A stretch of DNA of 38,674 nt from Patescibacteria group bacterium. GTDB lineage: Bacteria > Patescibacteriota > Minisyncoccia > Phycocordibacterales > JAKFXT01. The stretch spans positions 1 to 38,674 of the forward strand of contig JAKFXT010000006.1 of NCBI GenBank assembly GCA_021731245.1, written 5' to 3'. The position numbers and the translations under genes are program-made. Shown here piece after piece: positions 1 through 6,396 of this stretch. The notes under the pieces are model-generated. The model was not told the origin of the DNA. It saw nothing but the letters and a program-made list of their open reading frames with translations, and did no database searches. Position 1 is the first letter of the stretch; each line of letters starts with the position of its first letter.

Positions 1-865
1 GGGTTGGGGTTGGGGTAGGCGTTGGCAAGGGCACACTTGGGGGTGTTGGTGTTGGCAAGGGCACACTTGGGGGTGTTGGTGTTGGCAAGGGTACACTTGG
101 GGGTGTTGGAGTAGGAGTTGGCAAGGGTACACTTGGGGGTGTTGGAGTAGGAGTTGGCAAGGGTACACTTGGGGGTGTAGGTGTTGGGGTATTAACTACT
201 TGTGTTCCATCAACTTTGTAATAAAGAGATGGATTGAAAGCATAAGAAATACATTCACCGTAATCATTGCTACCCGAAGAATACTCACTGCAAGATCTTG
301 TGGAATCATAGGTATTTTTAACTGACTCCTTAATAAAGACACCCGGGCCTGCAGTATAAAGTGGTTCACTGGTTGAAATGGAGACTGTGTCCGTTTTGGG
401 TATATTGGTACATACTGTTTTTGAAGTAATTTCCTTAGAAATTTTTTCCAATTTGATACGAGTTAACGCGCCCACAAAACCACTACCTTTAGAAAGGCCT
501 GCTGGGGTTAGAGTTTCATTTCTATACTTATCTTGAAATTTTATAGTAGCCAATTTAGTTTTCCCACCAAAAAAATTTTTTTCCTTTCCTGGAGAGCCAT
601 CGCCTGATGAAGCAACTTGGGTATCAGGTGAACTATTTAATACTTTCTGTAAATTTATTACATCCGTTCCTTTAGACCCTAATGTTAAATTTCTAGGGAA
701 AGAATACCCCGCACCACTTTCTGTTTTACAGTTAGTTGTAGACGTAGAATTTGAAACTTGGGCCGTGATAGATATTTTTTCTATATCATTATTATTTAAT
801 GAAAAATAGCCTAAAAAAATTGCTACGGCGACAAAAGGAATAATGAATTTAAGAGATGTAATCAC
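1..865 (-). CDS. Peptidoglycan-binding surface protein with Pro/Thr repeat tail (partial, C-terminus off the window)
   Basis: This reading frame is absent from the ORF track because it starts with GTG (complement of 863-865) and stays open to base 1. The only conventional start before an upstream in-frame stop is this GTG. The product begins with a hydrophobic anchor (ITSLKFIIPFVAVAIFLGYF). A region of about 90 residues follows that resembles the peptidoglycan-binding type 1 fold (FPRNLTLGSKGTDVINLQKVL ... TKLATIKFQDKY). After a Cys-containing segment comes a low-complexity tail of repeated TPTPPSVPLP units. The family normally binds cell-wall glycan, so an envelope-attached protein is likely. 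A TATAAT (complement of 886-891) lies 20 nt before the start. The full length and C-terminal domains are unknown because the gene leaves the window. Confidence 0.75.
   Translation of the reverse strand, partial: MITSLKFIIPFVAVAIFLGYFSLNNNDIEKISITAQVSNSTSTTNCKTESGAGYSFPRNLTLGSKGTDVINLQKVLNSSPDTQVASSGDGSPGKEKNFFGGKTKLATIKFQDKYRNETLTPAGLSKGSGFVGALTRIKLEKISKEITSKTVCTNIPKTDTVSISTSEPLYTAGPGVFIKESVKNTYDSTRSCSEYSSGSNDYGECISYAFNPSLYYKVDGTQVVNTPTPTPPSVPLPTPTPTPPSVPLPTPTPTPPSVPLPTPTPPSVPLPTPTPPSVPLPTPTPTPT
21..185. repeat. Tandem 30/36-bp array encoding TPTPPSVPLP units
   Basis: Five units begin at 21, 51, 81, 117 and 153, each starting GTTGGCAAGGGYACACTTGG. The first two are 30 bp, the next two carry an extra GTAGGA and are 36 bp, and the last is incomplete. 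All lengths are multiples of three, so the array stays in frame on the minus strand as a Pro/Thr linker. The 13-mer GCAAGGGCACACT recurs near 32236 in an unrelated protein. Confidence 0.85.
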
Positions 866-973
866 AAAAAGTAATATTAGAAATGATTATATAAGATTAA
901 TGTTATCTTAAAAAAAACGAATGGTAAACCCCAATCCCCTTTGTCCAATTAGGCACTGAAAGGAGCTGAGATA

Positions 974-1237
974 TTATTTTATTTTTGCAATTGCTTTTGC
1001 TAAACGAGATTTCTTACGAGACGCTGTCCCTTTTTTTATTAAATTTGTTTTAGCAGACTTATCCAACGCTTGAAAGGCCTTTTCAAGAGAGGCTTCTGCT
1101 TCCTTTTTCTTGCCAGCTATAATAAGGCCTCTCACTTCTTTCATGGCATTGCGAAGAGTATCTTTACGGCGCAAATTGAAAACACGGCGGTGTTTTGCCA
1201 CTCGTATTGCCTTTTTTGCTGATGAAGTTATTGCCAT
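974..1237 (-). CDS. rpsT: 30S ribosomal protein S20
   Basis: The 87-residue, Lys/Arg-rich, wholly helical-looking protein has the S20 pattern: MAITSSAKKAIRVAKHRR at the start, a central LRNAMKEVRGLI helix and a C-terminal KKGTASRKKSRLAKAI segment. S20 binds 16S rRNA early in 30S assembly. The length matches the family (about 85-90). The gene is divergent from ruvA, with 67 bp between the starts that must hold both promoters. No clear hairpin terminator is visible between it and the next minus-strand gene. Confidence 0.96.
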   Translation of the reverse strand: MAITSSAKKAIRVAKHRRVFNLRRKDTLRNAMKEVRGLIIAGKKKEAEASLEKAFQALDKSAKTNLIKKGTASRKKSRLAKAIAKIK

Positions 1238-1291
1238 AGGTTGCTAGATTACATAAATATCCCCAAAAAAGCAAACCCAAATAAAATAAGG

Positions 1292-1297
1292 TATCAT
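1292..1297 (+). promoter_or_regulatory. -10 element of ruvA, leaderless configuration
   Basis: TATCAT is followed by 7 nt and then the ATG of ruvA, so the predicted transcription start coincides with the start codon. This is one of about eleven such arrangements in the window. Confidence 0.5.
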
Positions 1298-1304
1298 ACG
1301 AATT

Positions 1305-1865
1305 ATGATTGGATACATTGAGGGGCCAGTGGTCTCAAAAGACGAAAAAAGCTTAGTAATACTTACAAGTGGCATTGGTTATCGCGTTTTCACTACAAAC
1401 GAAACCATAAGCAAAAACGGAAAGGAAGTGGCCTTCTTTACTCATTTGGCTGTGAGAGAAAATGCCCTGGACCTCTATGGTTTTGAGAGCAAAGAGGAGC
1501 TTTCATTCTTTGAAATGCTTCTCACTATTCCTGGCATTGGACCAAAGTCCGCTCTTTCTATATTAAATATGGCGCACGTAGACACATTAAGAAGTGCGAT
1601 CGGTTCTGGTGATGTTGGATATCTCACTAAAGTCTCCGGCATTGGTAGAAAAACAGCAGAAAAAATAGTTTTGGAACTCAGAGATAAAATTGGCGACATT
1701 GCTAAAGAAGAAAATCTTTCTATGAAAGAAACAGGAGACGCTATTTTGGCCCTTGTCTCTTTGGGATATTCCGAAAGAGATGTACGCGAAACCCTAAAAA
1801 AGGTTGGTAAAAATGAATTGAGCACAGAAGAGCTTATAAAAGAAGCTCTGAAACAACTTGGGTAA
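1305..1865 (+). CDS. ruvA: Holliday junction branch-migration protein RuvA
   Basis: RuvA binds four-way junctions as a tetramer and loads the RuvB motor. The 186-residue protein starts MIGYIEGPVV, as expected for the N-terminal OB fold. It then shows two helix-hairpin-helix motifs, MLLTIPGIGPKSALSIL (about 71-87) and VSGIGRKTAEKIVLEL (about 109-124), and a C-terminal three-helix domain (DAILALVSLGYSERDVRETL) that contacts RuvB. It is slightly shorter than the roughly 200-residue norm. The Mur ligase gene follows after 15 bp. ruvB and ruvC are not adjacent but sit together 13 kb away. Confidence 0.96.
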   Translation: MIGYIEGPVVSKDEKSLVILTSGIGYRVFTTNETISKNGKEVAFFTHLAVRENALDLYGFESKEELSFFEMLLTIPGIGPKSALSILNMAHVDTLRSAIGSGDVGYLTKVSGIGRKTAEKIVLELRDKIGDIAKEENLSMKETGDAILALVSLGYSERDVRETLKKVGKNELSTEELIKEALKQLG

Positions 1866-1880
1866 ATAATTTTTACAGCA

Positions 1881-3140
1881 ATGGAAAAAATCCTGCGAAC
1901 AATAGAGAAGTTTATACCGAGTTTCTTGTATACCTTTTTTCAGCCTTTTTATCACTATTTATTATCAGTGTTTGGTGCTTTTTTTTATGACTTCCCTTCT
2001 AAAAAATTAATTGTAATTGGAGTTACGGGCACCAAGGGCAAAAGTACTACTGCAGAAATAATATATAAAATTTTTAAAGAAGCGGGTTTTAAAGTGGCTC
2101 TTGCAAACACGGTTGAATTCACAATCGGAGACATTAGCGAAAGAAATCAATTCAAAATGACAACGCCAGGAAGATTTTTCCTACAAAAATTTCTCCTTCG
2201 CGCCTTAAAAGAAAAATGTACTCATGTTGTTTTAGAATTAACTTCAGAAGCAGTGCTCCAATCGCGTCATAAATTTATTTATCTTGACGCATTAGTCGTA
2301 ACCAATATTTCTAAAGAACACATTGAAAGGCATGGCTCTTACGAAAATTACAAATTAGCAAAATTACAAATTGCAAAAGAAATGATTTCTGGAGTTAAGA
2401 AAAATCCGATTTTGGTTACAAATTTAGATGACAAAGAACTACAGATGTTCCGCGATTTACCAATTTCTAAACAATACACCTTTTCTCTTTCTAATTTCAG
2501 CCCCTATCACCTTTCACCAGTTGAAACTTCTTTTACTTTTAATGGCAAAAACATAAACTCTTCATTTGTTGGAAAATTTAATTTAGAAAATGTAGCCGCC
2601 GCCATTACTTTATCCGAAGGTTTTGAAATTCAAGAAGAAAAAATAATATCTGCCATTTCGAAATACAGGGGCACACTTGGGCGCGTACAAAAAATTGAAA
2701 ATTCTCACAATTTCACCGTGATAGTGGATTATGCTCACACGGCGGATTCTATGAAAAAACTTTATGAAACATTTCCTAGTCCGAGAATTTGCGTTTTCGG
2801 AGCAACGGGTGGAGGACGTGACACTTGGAAAAGACCAGAAATGGGTAAGGTAGCGTCTCTATATTGCGACACTATAATTCTCACTAATGATGACCCCTAT
2901 GATGAAGACCCAGAAAAAATAGTTGCGGAAATTAAAACGGGTATAAAGAATAAAGAAACAATTGTGGAAATTGATAGGAGGAAAGCCATTGCCTTAGGAT
3001 TGTCTTATGCAAAAGAGGGTTCAACTGTTTTAATCACTGGAAAAGGAACAGACCCATACCTAATGGAGAAAGGGGGTAAAAGAACTCCGTGGGACGACGC
3101 TTCAATTACTAAAGAAGAATTGCAGAAAATAAATGCCTGA
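1881..3140 (+). CDS. Mur ligase family protein, MurE-like
   Basis: This ATP-dependent amide ligase resembles UDP-MurNAc-tripeptide synthetase. The nucleotide loop GVTGTKGKSTT lies at residues 47-57. The central domain contains LTSEAVLQSRH, VVTNISKEHIERHGS and NLDDKEL, and the C-terminal domain contains VIVDYAHTADSMKKL, GATGGGRDTWKRPEMG and GKGTDPY. At 419 residues it is shorter than MurE (about 490). The usual UDP-binding N-terminal domain is replaced by a hydrophobic stretch of about 35 residues (FIPSFLYTFFQPFYHYLLSV), suggesting membrane association. The position of the DNPR substrate motif reads DDPY, so neither diaminopimelate nor lysine specificity can be inferred. It ends in TGA and overlaps mutM by 8 bp. 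Confidence 0.85.
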   Translation: MEKILRTIEKFIPSFLYTFFQPFYHYLLSVFGAFFYDFPSKKLIVIGVTGTKGKSTTAEIIYKIFKEAGFKVALANTVEFTIGDISERNQFKMTTPGRFFLQKFLLRALKEKCTHVVLELTSEAVLQSRHKFIYLDALVVTNISKEHIERHGSYENYKLAKLQIAKEMISGVKKNPILVTNLDDKELQMFRDLPISKQYTFSLSNFSPYHLSPVETSFTFNGKNINSSFVGKFNLENVAAAITLSEGFEIQEEKIISAISKYRGTLGRVQKIENSHNFTVIVDYAHTADSMKKLYETFPSPRICVFGATGGGRDTWKRPEMGKVASLYCDTIILTNDDPYDEDPEKIVAEIKTGIKNKETIVEIDRRKAIALGLSYAKEGSTVLITGKGTDPYLMEKGGKRTPWDDASITKEELQKINA

Positions 3141-4032
3141 ATTGCCTGAGGTACAAACTACAGTTTCTGGATTACAAAAAGCGTTACCTGGAATTGTCAT
3201 AAAAGATGTTTGGACCGATTGGGAGAAAATGTTTCACTCAATTGCTTTTTCTCGTTTCAAAAAAGAAATCATTGGGGGGAAAGTAATTTCTGCAGAAAGA
3301 CGCGCCAAAAATATTTTAATAAATCTCTCTCATAACAAAACGGTCCTTATTCATATGAAAATGACGGGGCACTTAATGATTGGTCTTTATAAGAAAGCTG
3401 GAAATAAATGGATTGTGCACGAAAAAGAAAAAAATGAAGCTCTGCGAGATCCCTTTAATCGTTTTATTCACATCGTTTTTACTTTAGGAAACGGAAAGCA
3501 CTTGGTTTTCTGTGACACCAGAAAATTTGGCAAAGTGGCTCTCATTGAAACTGATAAGCTTACTCACTCCTCTCACCTATCACATTTGGGGCCCGAACCT
3601 CTTCTTGAAAACTTTACTTACAAAATTTTCAAGGAGAGAATTTTCAAAAGGCTCAACACAAAAATAAAAACTGTTTTGATGGATCAAACGGTAATTTCTG
3701 GAATTGGAAATATTTATTCTGATGAAATACTTTTTCACTCCGGCGTAAACCCAGAAGAAAAGGTCAGAAATTTACAGGAAAAAACCTTGCGTGAAATTTT
3801 CAAAAATATAAAACCACAACTTAAGGGTGGCATTCGTTTTGGAGGCGACTCTACTTCTGACTATAGAAACGTGGAGGGCGAACGAGGCAAGTTCCAAAAT
3901 AAACACATGGCTTATAGAAAAACTGGTAAGCCGTGTGGCAAACGTGGCTGTAAGGGAGTTATTTTACGCAAAGTTGTAAATGGCCGAAGCGCTCATTTTT
4001 GCTCAATTCACCAAAAACTAAAGTTTTCCTAA
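3133..4032 (+). CDS. mutM: Formamidopyrimidine-DNA glycosylase (Fpg/MutM)
   Basis: This base-excision repair enzyme removes 8-oxoguanine and cleaves the strand. After Met removal the catalytic Pro and Glu are present (MPELPEV), as is the lysine in RRAKNILI and the H2TH region (KTVLMDQTVISGIGNIYSDE). The C-terminal zinc finger is unusual: CGKRGC ... FCSIHQ has four residues rather than two between the first cysteines, and His where the last Cys normally stands (C3H in place of C4). At 299 residues it is a little longer than the usual 270, partly through an insert around residues 85-105. The start overlaps the Mur ligase stop, so the two genes are probably co-transcribed. Confidence 0.94.
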   Translation: MPELPEVQTTVSGLQKALPGIVIKDVWTDWEKMFHSIAFSRFKKEIIGGKVISAERRAKNILINLSHNKTVLIHMKMTGHLMIGLYKKAGNKWIVHEKEKNEALRDPFNRFIHIVFTLGNGKHLVFCDTRKFGKVALIETDKLTHSSHLSHLGPEPLLENFTYKIFKERIFKRLNTKIKTVLMDQTVISGIGNIYSDEILFHSGVNPEEKVRNLQEKTLREIFKNIKPQLKGGIRFGGDSTSDYRNVEGERGKFQNKHMAYRKTGKPCGKRGCKGVILRKVVNGRSAHFCSIHQKLKFS

Positions 4033-4067
4033 TTTTCTACTCACTGCTATCATTAAACTATACTTGT

Positions 4068-4167
4068 CCCGTTAGAAAATCGGCTAAGTCCAGCAAATCC
4101 ATATAATGCCTATATCGAATAATTATGTTTAAAAGAGAAAATATTATTAGTTTAATTTTCTAATGGG
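4068..4167 (+). promoter_or_regulatory. Long-range inverted repeat and -10 upstream of the lamin-tail-like gene
   Basis: CCCGTTAGAAAAT (4068-4080) can pair with ATTTTCTAATGGG (4155-4167), 12 of 13 positions, across a 74-nt loop. The second arm ends directly at the ATG. A TATAAT at 4102-4107 lies between the arms, so the full fold could form only from a promoter further upstream. Confidence 0.35.
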
Positions 4168-5034
4168 ATGGCTTCAAAAAGTCCGGGTGATGATTTTGGT
4201 TTTTTCTTACTAATAATCGGTGTTGTCGCCTTGGCCTGGCTCGGTGCAGGTGCCCCCCAAGGAAATGGTACTTACAGAACTACCAACAACACTTCTGTTG
4301 AAAACAATACTCCACAAACGCAGGAAGAGAGGCGGGATGTGGCAAATAAAAAAATTATAGGGGCACTCTCCCCCCTTTCGAAACATGTTTCACTAAGAGC
4401 TGGCTCTCTCGGTGGCACCGACCCACAAAATGAGTATCTTGAAATTCAAATTTCAAACGAAGCTCCATCAAGAATAAATATAACTGGTTTTACTATTAAA
4501 AGCGGTATGTCCGGAGAAGGAACTACTTTAAAAAAAGCTGTTTTACTTCCATTTACCAACGTTATAAATGTAGAGGAAACTATTTCTCTTTCCCCAGGTG
4601 ACAGGGCTTACATAATAACTGGACGCTCTCCAAGCAGTTATTCTTTTAAAGAAAATAAGTGTATAGGATATTTGGGGGTAAATAAACATTACCCGACCTT
4701 GCCATATTGCCCATCGCCAAGAGACGAGGTTATACCTTTCATTGGAGCAACTTATAGAAACGCTTGTCTCGATTACATAGACAGTGTTCCTTCTTGCACG
4801 GTACCAAGTCCTGATTTTGAAACGTCTCTTTCAATTGGTCCTGACTGTGCTTCATATGTAACAACAAAAATAAATTATTCAGAGTGTGTAAAAATTCATA
4901 GAAGTAATTCTGATTTTTACGGCAAACAATGGTGGATATATTTAAATTATGATGAAACACTTTGGGATACTAGAAGAGAACTCATCCTTCTACAGGATCT
5001 AAATAAACAAACGGTTGCTTATTTTGAATATTAG
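4168..5034 (+). CDS. Exported protein of unknown function, lamin-tail-like
   Basis: The 288-residue product has one N-terminal membrane segment (FGFFLLIIGVVALAWLGAGA, about residues 11-30), a polar Thr/Asn-rich linker, and a Cys-containing extracytoplasmic part. The stretch EYLEIQISNEAPSRINITGF, the later SLSPGDRAYIITG, and the closing RRELILLQDLNKQTVAYFEY follow the order seen in lamin-tail (LTD) domains, which end in a similar 'VDEFSY'-type strand. Six cysteines in the C-terminal half could form disulfides outside the membrane. I do not recognise a specific family; the LTD assignment is an inference from strand pattern. A strong palindromic terminator follows. Confidence 0.6.
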   Translation: MASKSPGDDFGFFLLIIGVVALAWLGAGAPQGNGTYRTTNNTSVENNTPQTQEERRDVANKKIIGALSPLSKHVSLRAGSLGGTDPQNEYLEIQISNEAPSRINITGFTIKSGMSGEGTTLKKAVLLPFTNVINVEETISLSPGDRAYIITGRSPSSYSFKENKCIGYLGVNKHYPTLPYCPSPRDEVIPFIGATYRNACLDYIDSVPSCTVPSPDFETSLSIGPDCASYVTTKINYSECVKIHRSNSDFYGKQWWIYLNYDETLWDTRRELILLQDLNKQTVAYFEY

Positions 5035-5038
5035 CTCC

Positions 5039-5082
5039 TATAAACTATTCTAGTATTCTGCAGAATACCAGAATAGTTTATA
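5039..5082. terminator. Bidirectional 44-bp palindromic terminator
   Basis: TATAAACTATTCT (5039-5051) and AGAATAGTTTATA (5070-5082) flank a perfectly self-complementary core GTATTCTGCAGAATAC (5053-5068); only the single A and C between arms are unpaired. It sits between convergent genes and includes the stop codon of the minus-strand methyltransferase gene. Confidence 0.75.
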
Positions 5083-5557
5083 TATTGAGAAGGCTATAAA
5101 GGGCAACTCCTGTTGCAACGGAAACATTTAAAGATTCTTTTTTGCCTTTCATAGGAATTTCTGCAATTACGTCCACCGTTTTTAATAATTCTTTAGAAAT
5201 CCCAGTCACTTCGTTACCTACAATTAAAGCCGTTCTGTTTTTGATTTTTACTTTTTTATAATCAGTTGCTTTCTCTCCTTGCTCAAGAGCAATTATCATA
5301 AATTTTTTCTTTTTTAAATCCGGCAAAAATTCTTTGGCACTTTTATAATATTGCCAAAGGATAGTTTCCTCCGCCCCCAAAGCAGATTTAGCAATATCTT
5401 TTCTTTTGCGACCAAATCTATCAATAGGAGCGGGGGTAATGCCAATTAAGAAAATTTTGGAAACCCCCGTGGCATCAGCCGTACGAAAGATAGAGCCCAC
5501 GTTTTCCGCACTCCTTATATTGTCTAAAATTAAACAAATCTCCTTTTTATCCTTCAT
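5078..5557 (-). CDS. TrmH/SpoU-family RNA 2'-O-methyltransferase
   Basis: The 159-residue protein consists of the SPOUT catalytic domain alone. Motif 1 is ILDNIRSAENVGSIFRTADA (about 10-29). Motif 2 is ALIVGNEVTGISKELL and motif 3 is IPMKGKKESLNVSVATGVAL, with the Asn-Val-Ser-Val segment that forms the S-adenosylmethionine-binding knot. The N-terminal substrate-binding domain of full TrmH/RlmB proteins is missing, so the target RNA (tRNA G18, 23S rRNA or other) cannot be called. The start has an extended -10 TGATATAGT (complement of 5566-5574) only 8 nt upstream, consistent with a leaderless message. Confidence 0.88.
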   Translation of the reverse strand: MKDKKEICLILDNIRSAENVGSIFRTADATGVSKIFLIGITPAPIDRFGRKRKDIAKSALGAEETILWQYYKSAKEFLPDLKKKKFMIIALEQGEKATDYKKVKIKNRTALIVGNEVTGISKELLKTVDVIAEIPMKGKKESLNVSVATGVALYSLLNI

Positions 5558-5591
5558 AAAGTGCGACTATATCACAAACTTTAAATCATGC

Positions 5592-5597
5592 TAAAAT
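5592..5597 (+). promoter_or_regulatory. Extended -10 of the DoxX-like gene, leaderless configuration
   Basis: TG-C-TAAAAT is followed by 7 nt and ATG at 5605. It lies back to back with the -10 of the divergent methyltransferase gene (complement of 5566-5571), so the 47-bp gap holds two divergent leaderless-type promoters. Confidence 0.5.
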
Positions 5598-5604
5598 AGC
5601 TTCC

Positions 5605-6012
5605 ATGGCTTTCGCAATTTTTGAAAACGCTCTCAATTATTGGTTTGTTGCTATTTCTTTCCTACGCATTGCCGTCGGCATTGTTACTTTGGTCATAGCG
5701 CGTCGCGCCCTGGGTGTTGAGCGCCACCACAATACCGAAATTTTCACTAAACTAAAATTGGTTCCTGGAAAATTCTTCTCTTTTATTTTTGGTTTTATTT
5801 TACTAGTTTCTGGTTTCCTTCTTTTAATAGGACTGTTCACACAGGTTGCCGCTCTTATCATCGGCATTCACTGTGTAGTTATGATTGTGCTCAAAATGGT
5901 AGGTAAATTTACAGAAACTGAAAGCGCCCTTTTCTTCGCCCTACTTGGAGCTGTTTGTTTTTCTTTAATCTACTTTGGCGCAGGAGCCATTGCGCTTGAT
6001 TTGCCTTTATAA
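5605..6012 (+). CDS. DoxX-like four-helix membrane protein
   Basis: The 135-residue product has four predicted membrane segments: FVAISFLRIAVGIVTLVIA, FFSFIFGFILLVSGFLLLIGL, AALIIGIHCVVMIVLKMV and ALFFALLGAVCFSLIYFGAGA. The LRIAVG start of helix 1 and the GFLLLIGLFTQVAAL turn are typical of the DoxX/DUF417-like quinol-associated membrane family. No catalytic residues can be assigned and the physiological role is unknown. It is a single gene between the divergent methyltransferase and the tRNA. Confidence 0.65.
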   Translation: MAFAIFENALNYWFVAISFLRIAVGIVTLVIARRALGVERHHNTEIFTKLKLVPGKFFSFIFGFILLVSGFLLLIGLFTQVAALIIGIHCVVMIVLKMVGKFTETESALFFALLGAVCFSLIYFGAGAIALDLPL

Positions 6013-6061
6013 ACCTTCTCTTTTGGGGAATTATATTGTAAATTGCTACACTATTGATTAA

Positions 6062-6133
6062 CCGCCCGTAGCTCAGGGGTAGAGCAGTTGCCTTTTAAGC
6101 AATTGGTCGGAGGTTCGATTCCTCCCGGGCGGA
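6062..6133 (+). tRNA. tRNA-Lys (anticodon UUU)
   Basis: The cloverleaf can be drawn in full. The acceptor is CCGCCCG/CGGGCGG, the D arm GCTC-AGGGGTA-GAGC, the anticodon arm GTTGC-CTTTTAA-GCAAT with anticodon TTT, the variable loop TGGTC, the T arm GGAGG-TTCGATT-CCTCC, and the discriminator A. The following bases are CTA, so CCA is not encoded and must be added after transcription. An extended -10 (TG at 6044, TACACT 6047-6052) lies just upstream. An ATG-started ORF running through this gene on the same strand is a chance reading. Confidence 0.97.
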
Positions 6134-6396
6134 CTAATGACACAAACTACCTGCCCTACGGCAGGTTTTGTGCTTTAGCCCGAGGCGCAACAATATTTTT
6201 GTTTTGCGAAGCAAAGGCAAAAATTGTGAGCCGGGGTCGCGAGATTTTTCCGTCAGGAAAAATACTTGTGACGACAAAGTCCACATCTTCCCGTAGGCAA
6301 AGATTCCATGACGACAAATTTTTTGAGAAATGAATGCCCCTTGAGCTTATATCTAATAAGCGTATAGTATAGACGTTTAAAAATTAGCTAAATAAC
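6134..6396 (+). other. Gene-free structured stretch after tRNA-Lys
   Basis: No credible gene is present. At least three hairpins are visible. CACAAA-ACCTGCC/GGCAGGT-TTTGTG (6141-6172) probably ends the tRNA transcript. A longer one (6190-6227) pairs ACAAT/ATTGT and TTTTTG/CAAAAA and contains an inner TTTGC-GAA-GCAAA. ATTTTTCC-GTCA-GGAAAAAT (6244-6263) is the third. The decamer TGACGACAAA occurs at about 6270 and 6310. It could be a composite intergenic repeat or a small RNA; there is no evidence to choose. The end of the stretch holds the promoter of the bactofilin-like gene. Confidence 0.5.
6341..6368 (+). promoter_or_regulatory. Sigma-70-type promoter of the bactofilin-like gene
   Basis: TTGAGC (6341-6346), 16-bp spacer, TATAGT (6363-6368). 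The start codon is 28 nt downstream, leaving a short leader of about 20 nt with no clear Shine-Dalgarno. Confidence 0.5.

Noticed and set aside
21-185. CRISPR-like appearance of the left-edge repeats
   Set aside because: The units are directly tandem without unique spacers, keep reading frame, and encode a Pro/Thr linker of a surface protein.
2667-2682. GGGGCACACTTGGGCGC in the Mur ligase gene as another copy of the dispersed repeat
   Set aside because: It encodes the conserved RGTLGR segment of Mur ligases, and the flanks do not match the repeat.
6088-6333. 81-residue ORF on the plus strand
   Set aside because: It begins inside tRNA-Lys and runs through hairpins; no protein-like pattern.
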